Below, piece by piece: positions 36,961-48,879 of a stretch of 64,000 bases of DNA. The DNA lies in NCBI GenBank assembly GCA_013397795.1, contig VZTJ01005473.1:79587-143586 (forward strand), in the 5' to 3' direction. The notes beneath the pieces were generated by a model. The model had not been told where the DNA came from, ran no database searches, and saw nothing but the letters and a program-made list of their open reading frames with translations. The DNA comes from Orthonyx spaldingii (Eukaryota > Chordata > Aves > Passeriformes > Orthonychidae). Every line of letters begins with the position of its first letter. Position 1 is the first letter of the stretch. The translations under genes were made by a program, and so were the position numbers.

Positions 36961-39900
36961 CCAGGTTTTTTTTTACTCATTTCAAACACTTGAGCTACTC
37001 AACATTTTAGTTTCAGAATCTGCAATTCATTCAGCTCTTGCTATTTCACTTGGCATTCATCTCGCCTGATGAGTATCACAATCCCTTTCCCTTGGTTTTC
37101 TCCTCAGCTGCCTGGCAGTTGGATGTACCTAACTAACAGTTTGGTGGGTTTCAGCCCACTCTTCCTAAATATTTGCAAACTGGGGACAGATATTATCCCA
37201 TCAGATTTTGCAGATATCATCTGCTAATGGCTAAATTTATCAAGGACTACTCTACAGTAGTTTCAAAAATAAAATCCTTTTGATCTACTCCATCACTTAC
37301 CAGCATTTCTCAAAGCACCAGACACTGCCTGAAGGAGTGTTTTCTGCAGCTTCTCCAGTATCACAGTTCCAGCAGTAATCAGCAATTCACTGTTTGGGGT
37401 ATGCAGAGCTCAGAGAAGCAGAACTGGAACCACCCATTCACATTCTCTGCTAATTGCCCCCAGTCTGAGTTATACAGCACTTTCTGTGGACCCTGCCACT
37501 TGTGAAAACTTCTGTGCTAAGAATACTTGGTATTTATTTTATTTATTATATTTCTGTAGAGAAAGGGAAGCACAGCTCATTCAGATTTTATGCCCAGGGG
37601 ATATTACAGCAGCTGCACAGGTGTAATTGCTTGTCAATGACAGGGCACAAGCAGGAGGCCAAGCAAGTGCAGATTCAAGCATATCCTTTACACTATTCCT
37701 TCCTATTACAAGGTGTGTCTGCCAGGTGTTGGAAGTGTGAAAAGACAGTGAACATCAGATAATGAAACACCAATAAAGCGTCAGGAGGTGAACGTGCCTA
37801 CCTACACAGGCAGCACAAGAGAATGCTCACCACAGAAACATGAAAAAGCCCACTCAACCCCTCAAAGACCCAGGAAGCAAGATGTAAAACACAGTACACC
37901 CAAACAATCTCCATTAACTGCAGCAATCACAGGACCCTGTACAGTCCAAAGCTCTTGATTTACAGTCATGTGTTTTTTGTGGCCTAATGGGCAGGCGTAG
38001 CCAACTATGACAATGAGAAATTGCTTCTTCCACAGGCTGGACTGGGACAACCTCTTAAGATCAATATTTGCAGATGCAATAAGGAACAATGTCTCATTAC
38101 AATATGACCAAGAACCTTAAATACTCTGCAGGTCTTCCTAAAACAGGCCAGATATTAACAGGCACCAAAACATCCATTGGATGGCACGGTCTGAATACAA
38201 CACAAAGCTGGTTTATGATATAGTTCACCTGGATTCAGGCACAGCACTGGTTTCAACATGAATGACACTGATCTACACTTCAGGAGTTATGCATCAATTA
38301 TTTTACATGGTGACTTGAGTCCTTCTCCTGCAGCGGTATGTTGCGCTTAAGAAGTGCAAAATATGATGCAACTTCTATTTTTTGTTTTAGTACCTGGCAA
38401 TCTCAGTGGAAACAGTCTTATTTGCTCTGCTTAGTCTATAAATAAATCCCAACTACTTCTGTCTTGATAAGCAATAATCCTGAAAATTGTTTGCAAGTAA
38501 AAAGCAAAAAAGTAGCAATTTTAACCACTCACTTCTAACTCTGACATTTCAGCCAGAACCACCTGTTCCCTTCAGGGAAGAGAATAGTCAATAAAACAGG
38601 ACAATCACTAATGTTATCCATGCTTTTATCCCTCTGTGACCAGCTGACTGGAAACACCAAGGTCACTCAAAGACTCTGATCCTGTTTTAGGAGAGAGAAA
38701 AATTAACTTCCTGAGTATGTGCATTTTCTGTAAGTGCAATATCATTTGAGCAGAAAACAACTAATGTGAGCCCTAGCAAAGTAAAATCTTAAAAGCAGCA
38801 AAACAATAAATGAGATTTAGTTATAATTTTGTCTTTATCCTCAGAATGTAAGAAACAAAGAAAGCCCTGAACTCCAGTTCACATCAGATCCACACAACTC
38901 CAATCTACGTCTCTTACCAAGATTCCTTTTTCATTTCAAGTATAAACCTCACACCTGATAGGAAAACAAACAAACAAACCAACCATATAACAACAACAGT
39001 TCTGCTCAATTTAGAGCTTTTTCATGTTGTGGGGAGAGACTACAATGTTCAAAAAACCCCTACTTATTTACTGGGTATTAGAATGACACATTTTGAAAAA
39101 TGTACAAGCACTAAACTTCTTTTGATGTTTTTAACTCTGCCTTTGCCTTATAGAATATACTTCACACTGTACCTTTAAGAAGAGAGAGCCTCAATCACGG
39201 AAGTGCTACATTTTATTCACAGATTTGGTATTTGTTGAACTGGGATAATGTATTGCCAAGTTCTCTGCATCAAGTCCCAGTCTCCATTTTCCTCCATTTT
39301 TCAGAGGTCACAGAAGGCCAAAAATACTTTCTCAAGTAGTGGTGAAGTGAAGCAGAAAAATAAAAACTAAACTCAGACTGTGCACTTGTAGTAATTTTTT
39401 TAACTTAAATCAGTTTTGATTTTTTTGTTTAATTACATTTGACCGGCCTTGTGGCTGAAGAAAAAGGGAATTAATACTAGGAGAAAAGACAGGGGCAGGA
39501 AGGTAATGAGTAAACTTGTGTAAAGTGACATTTAGATCAGGTCAAAATAGCAGAGACCTGTCCATTTGTCCATTTTTCCACTCTGCCTAAAATGAGTTGC
39601 AGAAAAATACCGCACCTCGGTACCACACCTGAACTACTGATCTGCCAAGAGACAGATTCCAAGTTTCCCTTAGTGACACAGGAAAAGGTCTTCTGAAGAA
39701 GGAGATCATCAGAAGGGAAAGTACATGCAAAGCTGGGTATACTGCAGCACAATCATTAAATTTATGTCCCAGATTGATGGGAGAAGTGAACAGGCAGCTC
39801 GCTGCAGCTTTATGAAAGTGTAGCATCAGCAAATACCTACAGAGGATTGAAAACAAAACCAAACCACAACAGAGCAAGGACAACAAAAAATGACAAGCAG

Positions 39901-40685
39901 CAAACCTACATAACTTAAACAGGCCTTTGATAAACTAGGAATATGAGGGCCCTTCACCTTTTCCTGTCTCCCCAGCACTGCATAAGTCATCTTTTGGCAA
40001 ATTATTTTAACATTCAGTTTTCACCTGATAGATCTTTTTGCTTGTACAATCCATTTTGAAGGCATAACCTGTTTTCTTTGCTAAGATTTCATTTCCTCCC
40101 ATCTCAGAACTTGATGAAATCTATTTCTTAGTTCCTCATCTCCCAGTGAAAGCTGACAACAAGCATCAGACAAAATGTAGCTGTCCCGTATGAGGTAATT
40201 CATTTCTGTCAAAGATTAGACATTTTTTTCCCTTAACATGAGATGACTGATATTGTTCTGCAAGATCCAAAGGGACAATTTAACCACTTAAGTGCCATGA
40301 AATCCTGAGGACTGGCTTTTCTCCTCAAAGCACGCAGTTCACTGGTGAAAGCAGATGGTAGTTTCTAGAAGGTCTGGTAATTTCCTTCCTTTTGATTTGA
40401 GGTTTTGCCTTACTAAATTCAGGCCTAATCAAGTATTTTTCACTTGATTAAAGTTCTGCAAAACAGCAATATTTTGAAATTACATATTTGAACACTTCTA
40501 ACCAGTCAGAACTTATTTTCTCCTCTATACAGAACAGGGAGAAAACCTGAGGCATGCTAAAGTCACTTATGACTATTCATGACCTTAATGGTAACGAATT
40601 CTTTTTAATTGAAATGCAGCTCTCATCCGACTTTCCATCTATGTTAAATCATCCATCAAAATTCAGGAAAACCCGAAACATGTGA
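36961..40685. other. Noncoding stretch, nothing recognised
   Basis: AT-rich. A short (AAAC)n tract lies at 38963-38984. Short frames on both strands have no domain. Confidence 0.5.
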
Positions 40686-40689
40686 GCTC

Positions 40690-41400
40690 ATCATCCAACA
40701 CCCTAACAGTGAAAGAGGGGAGAGAAAACAGTGAGGTACAAACCCCACGGCAGCCCCGGCGGGTCGGTCCCGCTCAGCTCTGCACAGTGCCCGAGCTTTG
40801 GCGCTTCTCCCTCCCCACTGGATGGAAACACGCAGGAAATCTGGGGCTCTGTGGGGACCTGGGGTGCTTGGAGTGGGCTGACTCAGCTGCTGCAGTTTAA
40901 TGATGCTCCAAGGAAAAGCAAACAGCAGATGAAGGGACAAAACCAACCCAACCCAACAAACCCCTCTCTTTTAAGTGGCTAAAGGCCCTTGGGACTCTTC
41001 AGCCAAGATCTGGCAATGAAATTTGTTGGCTCAGACCACAGTCACAAGCACAACGTATTATTTAATTTCTGACACTTAACTGAAGCTTTTCCAGAGAGAT
41101 AGATGAAATAAATAGAGACCAAAACATTTTGGTGCTGGCATCTGATGTTTTCCTCAAGAAATAGCTCTTGATGCCAAAAATACTCAGGAATCAGCGTTTG
41201 AAAGGTTAATTAGATTCTCCGTAAGCATTTCAATTATAGGAATGAGACATTAGCCCATTTAATACATATTTAATATGTACCCCGACGTCCTATTTGTTTC
41301 AGATTTTCTCTGCCACAAGATTTTTCTTTTGCAGACAGCGTGATTAATCACAACATCCTCTGACAACGTCATGTTTACAACTTAGATCACCTCTGGAGGC
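40690..41400. promoter_or_regulatory. Candidate regulatory region: GC/CpG patch plus AT-rich conserved-looking flank
   Basis: The left part (about 40,750-40,930) is a local GC and CpG peak in AT-rich surroundings. It contains GCTGACTCAGCT at 40877-40888, a close match to the MAF/AP-1 response element. The right part (about 41,040-41,400) holds homeodomain- and FOX-like words (GGTTAATTAGATT, GATTAATCAC, ATGTTTAC). The overlapping GC-patch frames on both strands are incompatible with each other and lack domains. Regulatory role is inferred only from composition and motifs. Confidence 0.3.
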
Positions 41401-42999
41401 CAAGGGCTACTCTAATCAAGATTTTTAGTTACAGTTGTTTACTTCTTCCATCAGCAACACGAAACCTGCTCTATTCACAGCACCACAGTAGCCCAGAAGT
41501 GAACTGAATGCTGTGTTTCTCACACCAAACCCTAAATCTGAATTCTGCAAGACGAAGCTGTACTTGAAGACCCAAGATACCCTCTGAGTAACCATGAATT
41601 ATACACAGAGCTGCCCAACCTTGTTAACTGCACAGGAGTAGCCATGCAGAAATTGTGGTATGTAGTACACCCTCTGGATTTCCTTCCAGTTTCAAATTAC
41701 ATGGAATTAGATGTAGTTAAATAAGCATTTATGAGATGAGAACAGTTTCATGATTTGAAACAACAGTTTTCTTTCTGAAAATGTGGCTTTATTAAGTTCA
41801 GGATATTTTGCAAGAATATTCTAATTATTCCTTACTCTTATTTAGAAAGTGTAACTAACAATGGTTCAGCAAGCTATAAATATTTAGTTTGAATTTCACT
41901 AACTCAATTTCAGATAAATTTCTATAAACAAAAAATTAAGAATAGTTAGAGTGCTTTAACAAGTTACACTTCAAGTCAAATAAACAGGTGTGAAACATTA
42001 AAAATTGGTGACAGATAAAAGGGAATGGAAATAATTTTGAGAATAAACAGTGATACTGTATCACTGAACAGTCTGTGCTAAGGTTTGGGGTTTTTTTCTA
42101 TATCCATAAGATTAATTTATAATTTTGCCCCTGAACTCAGTAAAGGTAGAAACCTACCCAATGGCTACCATTCCATGGGGAATACGGTGGGAGAAAAACT
42201 GATACATAAAGATGCTCCCTGCTTTGTACAATATCTATGTTCTCACTTTGTCTTCTGGGGTGGGTTTTTTATGTACACATGATTCTGAAAACATTTGATT
42301 AACATACAGGATGAATTGCCCTCAGACTGCTTCAAATTAAATCCAAACAATTTGCCAATACTGAGCAGACTGACACTGAGTTTCAAGGATCTATAGCAGT
42401 AAACCTAAATAAGCACTCGTTCATAGAAGCAGTGAGAGTCCTTGAGCTTTCAGCAGAAGCAGGATTAGATCTCTCCTAACAGAAAGCAAGAAAATGTTTT
42501 TGTTTGTTTGTTTTTTTAAATATTACTACATTTGCAGCATTTTTAGTTTTCAGAAGTGATTGGAAGAGGAGATAATTTTTTTTACGAAGACAACAAAAAT
42601 ATCTTTTTTACCTCTCCATAGCTAGGAATTAAGTAAATGTAGTCTTAATGGATGAACAAACAATAGGCTCAGTAAGTACATCAGCAGCCACACACAAGGT
42701 GCTCAAATAAGAACCTCAAAGATCTGCTAGAACTGTGACACCCAAGGTTTTACTAGATGGCCATTTATAAATGATCAAAGTATTTCTCAGAAACTGCGGT
42801 CTTTGAAATGGAAATAATAGTTTTTATCTTAAATTTTACCTTTACACAGGTTTGGCAGGTTTTGTTTTCTTTCTTGAAATAAGTTATATGTCATAACTGC
42901 AAACCAATCTAAAACTGCTCTGTTCTCTTCATTCCTCCCATCTCCTAGTGTTAATCCTAATCAAAGCCACAAGTCCCATCCCTGTGGGCATTAAAAGGA
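41401..42999. other. Noncoding stretch, nothing recognised
   Basis: AT-rich. A (TTTG)n/T-rich tract of about 22 bases lies at 42496-42517. Confidence 0.5.
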
Positions 43000-44060
43000 A
43001 ATGTTTCTCAGTTTTCAGGATTTGTAACTTCAATTATTTTTGCAATTATTTGTTAAACTTAATTTCTGATCTTGTTCTATAATCCCAGTTACAATTTCTG
43101 ATCAATTATTTGATGCAACTTCAAAAAAAAACCGTCTTAAATTGCGCCTCATGCAAGATTATGATTTATGAGTGCTCTAAGGGTCGGCTACTGGTAGGAC
43201 TAGCTCAGAGGAAAACCAGCAAATCTTCCCTTGGGATTTAAATCATTTGGCAATTTTTGTATAACAATTTAATTGGGAAAATTAGCAAGGGAATACTTTG
43301 GACTATTACAATATTTTTCTAGTTTTCAGTTTCCTACCAGCAAGGCTTCCTCCTCTAGTCCTGAATGACAGATCTGATTAAGTTATTGAGAGGAACAATG
43401 GATCATCTCTTATGGGACCAAGATAAAGTTGCAGTCACTTCACAATTTGCCGAGCACAGAAGGCACCTAAAGTGCATAAAGATCATTCAAATTAATCAAA
43501 TATTAACAACTTAATAAGACTGGATTTGATGGATAGGGTTGTGTGTGCATCCATTCCAGCTGAAGTTGCAGTTAAACTGCTTTTTAGCGCTATGCTCTTT
43601 TGTGGTCACTTTGCAGTATAAACATATCAAATATTCTGATACAATTTTTGCTCCTCTAACAGATTTGAGAACTCACTTAACCACTCCAGAAGGGTAGCGG
43701 CTCACATCCAAACAGCTTTGAGAATAAGAAAAGCTTGTTGCACAATGAGGTGCCTTTGTTTCTCGAATTACTCTTTGTCCTAAAGGAGACCTTTAAGGTG
43801 AATTCTGAGTGAGCGGCAGAGCTGATAGAAACAACAATCAGGAGTCAATGATACCAGGGGCAAGAGGCACAGGGTTTTCATGGCCAAATCTGTGTTAGAA
43901 CCTCTCATTCACAAAAAGCTTGACTGCAATTGCCACCTGCAAAAAAGCAATTTGGAAAAGACATTGCAAAGATAAGGTTAATGGAATTTTCCTAAAAGCA
44001 ACACCTAAGGGATTCTCTGTTAAAAGAACCACTTTCCACTTCGGATCTAGGTTTATTTCA
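43000..44060. promoter_or_regulatory. Candidate conserved noncoding stretch (composition-based)
   Basis: About 1 kb free of simple repeats and transposons, with POU/homeodomain-like words (TTGCAATTATTTG, CAAATTAATCAAATATTAAC, TTTAGCGCTATG), SOX-like CTTTGTTT and E-box-like CACCTGC. Few open frames. Conservation must be tested by alignment. Confidence 0.22.
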
Positions 44061-44949
44061 GTTATCAGTCTTACAAATTAAGGCAGGCTTCTGACAATAT
44101 AAAGTGTATAAATAATATGCAGTCCTCCCTGAACTCTTACAAATTAGCCAGCAGTGAGATTCAAGTGAAAGACCTCAAAATAGTATCATTCAAACAGCAG
44201 AATTTTTCTTCCCACAAGGAAACTCAGAAGTGAATGTCAATGGACTGTTTATATTAAAGTCAGAACAGAACTCAAGTTGACTTTCCCACTTTATTCAACA
44301 TGAGAACTCTGTCTGGTAAGGGAGCTACCAGAAGAAAAGCAATAGACACCACAGAGGTAAAAATAACTGCACAAAAGTATGAAATAGTATGGAAACTAAC
44401 ACAACTACAGTGAAATTGGTAGAAATTAATATGGTTGAAGGCAAACTAAAGAAACAACAAATCACCCAAGTCACTCAGGTAGATAAGAAATTTTCTAAAT
44501 TTTTTTTCTTTTGTCCCTGTTTTTTAGTACAGGGCTTACAGAATACTTTTGCTGAAGGGAACAATGAAAATACTTTAAACAAATAATTTGTTTTAAAAAG
44601 CCCTCCATGGAGAAGTGTGATGAAATTATTTTATTCTCTTGAACAGAATGCTCAAAGGAGATGGCATTTTCTAATTTTAAGGCCCAAAATAGAAAATAGG
44701 ATGTAGTAGAATGTGGTTTAAGTTAGGGACAGCTGTGTTGAAGTTCTGCAGTAGGAAATGCAATGGTATTACAGAAAGGATAAATTTAGACTTGTAGACT
44801 GAGGGTAAAAGCTTTTTTGTACTGTGATACACATCAGCAGTGTTTGTCAATCAAATCTTAAATGATCAGTGTGAGTTTTCCAGCAACCCGCACCGGAGCA
44901 TTTAACTACAGACATCCGCTAGAATAAACAATGTATATTGTACTGGCAA

Positions 44950-45283
44950 TTGTGTAACCTAAGGAGCAGTACGCATGCTTACAGCAAGAGGGCATTGGAA
45001 GGTCACTGAGGAAGACTCACTATCTTCATCCCCAAGACCACCAGGAGGCAGAAAAGACCCCCTAGCAACACCGTGGCACAGAAGCAGAGCACACCAGGAA
45101 AAGCGCATCAGCCGGAAACCAAAAGTAGATAAGAACATGGAGGGGACAGAGAAGCAGCGCGAGTCGCTTTCGAGGGGCACGAATCCCCACGGCTGCTCCA
45201 GTACTGGTTTGCCTGTATATTGCTTGCTTAATAAATTTTTTTTATTCACCATAATTGGCTTTAAGCGACTTTTGTCGATAACA
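44950..45283 (+). mobile_element. Possible LTR fragment (endogenous retrovirus), uncertain
   Basis: A block of about 330 bases is clearly richer in GC and CpG than its surroundings (for example GCGCGAGTCGCTTTCGAGG near 45,157). It is followed by AATAAA at 45230, a T-rich stretch, and a TCGATAACA end at 45283. With a TGTGTAACC or TGTAACC start at 44951/44953 it would have TG...CA ends and LTR-like order of poly-A signal and U5. However, the flanking bases (GGCAAT and GTATCA) are not a target-site duplication and no family was recognised with confidence. The overlapping 111- and 133-codon frames on opposite strands have no domain and are probably incidental. Confidence 0.38.
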
Positions 45284-48200
45284 GTATCAAGCCGTACTTT
45301 TTGTTTCTGATCCAAATAACAGAACACAAGCCATTGATTCTGAAGTGCTCTCATAACCACATAGTACTGTGAGTATTTCAGCCTTCACATCAGGATCAGT
45401 CTGCAGACCTTAGTTACAACCCTTGCTTTTAGCTCTAAGTTAAACGGGTTCATTTGCACAAAAACAAGGCACTCATAACTCACCTGCAAGTCAGATACAA
45501 AACCACAAAGCTCCTTTTCAATCACACCACAGCCAGGCTATTGTACATCCTGTTCCCATCAGTTTGTAATGAAGCAGTTTTGCCTTCAAGACATTCCTTC
45601 AAACCATTTTCATGGGACACTCCTGTATTGCTGGGGAAATACTACAGTAGCACTGCTCTGCCATTTGATCCTTGGCCTGAGTGGGGTCAGTGCCTGGCTG
45701 GCACCCCATGTAGGAAAAGTCTGTGAATGTGTTAAGTCTGACACTCATCTGAGTTTTGGCAAGGTCTCCCTCTTGGGAGCAAAGAAAGTGTAGTTTATGA
45801 AAAGGAAATACTCCTCAAAGTTTCTCTCATGATGGCTGTTCATAACACTAAACTCCTATTTTATGCAGTATGTGCTATAGGATTGGGTCCAGTTTAAAGG
45901 GTGTAATGTAGGAAGAGATGGGCAAGCCCAACTCTAAATAGCTTGTCCCTCCCTCTAAATTTCACGTATCTGTAGCCACACACAGATAGTGGTATAGAAC
46001 AGATTGGATCCTGAAACACAATGCTCCTGTTTCTATTTATTGAAGGACTCTGGTCTACTCATTTAGCAGTGTAAGTTACCATCAATGACCCCAAGCTATC
46101 TGTCATTCCTGTGAGTTACAGCTTGCCTTTCCTCTAAGTTGTTGAGCATCAAGACAAAAAATATTATGCCATCCATAAGTCTATCTGTATTGATATGTGA
46201 ACTATGTAAAGATACCCCAATTCAGATTGCATTTTGAATTTAAAGTTGTATGTGCTGTTTTGCAACAAGGGAAACAGAATTTTTTCCTGGGCTGCCTGTG
46301 GTGGTTTTTTAGAACTTGAAGGAAAGCTCCATATGAACAGAACTGTAATGTTAGCCAACCTGCCAATCAAGACACTAATCCTCCACACATCTCTACTGTC
46401 AGGAGACAGATACCTGGAAGCTGGTACGCAGGAGATAAAGGGGAAAGTTGGACAGGAACCAGAAAATGTTCAAAATAAAAATTAGATATGTATGTCCAGA
46501 TATATTTTCCTTAAAAAAACCCATCTAATATGAATGATACCAAAGAATTTTGACCTCCACAGATTATAAAAAAGCTGTATGCACATACTCGTGGCTGTTG
46601 GTTGCTTCCAAGTAACCCTGGAACAGTATTTTGTCTTCACTGCATTTCCAGACAAAGCCCAAGTGTTCTTGAAAGTGGAAACAACTCCACTGACTATTTT
46701 TGAGTCACATCAATGACTGTGGAAGGCATATTTAACTGTTTAAGAAATAGGCAATGTTTTTATATCAAAGTCTTCATGTCTCGATCCAATGAAAACATGG
46801 AGAATTGGAGAAGCAACAAAAACTGTATTACAGTATCCAAAACTCATTGAATATTAAGCATTGTGTTCTTTCATCCACTCAGAAAGAAATGTAAGGATCT
46901 CTGTAACTATGTCGTCCACTTCTGCTGTTTTCTGGCACACTAGGTTCAAGCAAATAAATTGGAATAGTTTATAAACAAGTTTTTTCTTTTCACAAGTTCT
47001 TTTCAGATATAACTGTTTATATCATTTCTGCCCACAAGTCTTGACCTGTAGCATATACACAGACCATTGGTAACAGTAATTTGACACTCAAAGTTTAGCT
47101 GTTTTGACCACAAACATAAGTTACAAGAAACATTCATGCTCAGTGAACTGATAATCTTTTCTAAGATTAGGCTCATCTTAAAACTCTGTGTGGAGTTATG
47201 AATGAGAATTTTGGGTTTTGTGAATATTCTTGCAATACTTGAAATTGGCTGGCTCCCTAACTGTTCCTGCCAGTAAAGTAATTTGCTGGAATACTGTTGG
47301 AAAGCAAATACAGAAGGGGTGTGAATACAGTCAAAGAGAATTCATTTGCAAATCAAATGGATGGTGGAAGAGGAGTTGCATTCAATGAATTCAACAAAGA
47401 CACTGTCACAATAAATACAAGAACATTTGGCAAGGATAACCTTTGCAAGACTTGCTATCTGTGTTCTGCAAAGGTGTCCATATGTGTGAAGTTCCTATCT
47501 CCATGCAGGATTCTGTCTATTCCAACAGATGTAGAACTGGCCTATCAAACGGCTTGCAGAGCCAGATCACTAGACTGGCATTAACATTTGAAGCTGGAAC
47601 TGAAACGGCTTTTCTGAAGTCACTGCATAAATAACTAGCCATTGTATATACGAGCAGCTGAAGTTACATAATGCTTTATTCCTATTTTATCTTTTATTAA
47701 AAAAACAAACCAAGTATTACCGTTATTGTCATGACAGTATGGGAAAGAAATTCAAAAAGATTGTGAATGCATACTAGTAAAAAGCAGATACAGGATATTT
47801 ATATTTCCATTCTCCTATTCAAGAGAGCACAAAAAATAGTCAGCAGCATTAGTAAAACCCAGGAAACTCCTATTTTCTCCAAGAATCACGAAGAAGCTGA
47901 AAAACAGCTCTGTTTACCTCATCCCTCACAGCAGTAGGCAAGTCCACTCCCCCAGTTATGGTCATTTGCCTCAGGAAAAATTCCTTCTCCACAGAGATCA
48001 CATCATTGCTCCCTGTCACTCGTTGCTCATAGCTGACCCATCCTAAGCATATACTGGTGTTGTGCAAAAAAATTGGATTCAATAAACTCACATTTCTGCG
48101 AAGGGCTGACAAGCTGTTTACTCTGGCAACACAATACAGCAACTGGGGCAAGGAGCTTCCTCCTTATCCTGGCCTGTTCTACAATGGTATCAAAACCCTG

Positions 48201-48689
48201 ACAACAGACCTTAGGATTCACCAAAACAATAAAAGTCCATTTCTGTTCTCTGGATTTTTCTAAGTGAAACCAGCAACGCAATAATACAGCCACATTTCTC
48301 AAATCTTATCCATGCCCTTCCTGTCTATACTGTAATTGGCTGAACATGATAACCTGAATTGTGACTTGACTTGTGATTTGACAATTTGAACAGGTACTTT
48401 TTTTAAAAAATAGATTTATATTCACTTTCATTAGAAAAGTTCAAAAATAGAAGAATTTAAAATTGAAATCAAGCAAAACCATCCTTTGAAATGGTAGTCC
48501 TGGCTAATATTTCTAATATTTTGAATTCAAAATGAAAAAGTTTTGAAATTGCACATTTTTTTTTTGCAGTCTGTTAATTTCTGATAGAGTATGGTTGATA
48601 TCTGACTCAGGAAGAATACATTCATTGCAAAGCTTGCCTGGTATCTTTTTAAATACAGAAAAAGAATTTAAAAATTGTATGTCCAAGTT
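45284..48689. other. Noncoding stretch, nothing recognised
   Basis: Mixed-composition DNA. The minus-strand frame at 47870-48151 (93 codons, ending in FQLLRDSWRK) reads somewhat like protein but shows no domain that I can name and overlaps another minus-strand frame. Not called as a gene. Confidence 0.45.
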
Positions 48690-48789
48690 AGGCAATTACA
48701 CTTGTGTGGGGTCCAGCTTCCAGTTGAGTCCAGAAACTAATAAAGTCTGTACTCCCTTTTTCAGAGAAACTGCCCAAAGGAGGATTATG

Positions 48790-48872
48790 GTGCACTTGGT
48801 CAGTACTGAATTTGAACCAGGTTCCAGAGATGAAAGCACATGAACTAATCTGTTGAGCTATGAAGTTCACTG
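48790..48872 (-). mobile_element. tRNA-like SINE head (internal Pol III promoter remnant)
   Basis: On the minus strand an A-box-like segment TAGCTCAACAGATTAG (48860-48845) is followed at tRNA-like spacing by a perfect-looking B box, GGTTCAAATTC (48818-48808). A short stem-like head (GAACTTCA) precedes the A box. The acceptor stem does not close and there is no proper anticodon arm, so this is not a functional tRNA. It looks like the 5' head of an old tRNA-derived SINE (an amniote MIR-type or similar family). The body may continue to about 48690, but I could not match it. Confidence 0.5.
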
Positions 48873-48879
48873 CTCTGCT

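Noticed and set aside
44959..45360. 133- and 111-codon frames on opposite strands
   Set aside because: No domain, opposing frames equally open, and located in a probable repeat block.
47870..48302. Overlapping minus-strand frames of 91 and 93 codons as coding exons
   Set aside because: Two different frames compete over the same bases and neither has a known motif.
48790..48872. Functional tRNA gene
   Set aside because: A and B boxes are present, but the acceptor stem and anticodon arm do not form; a SINE relic is the better reading.
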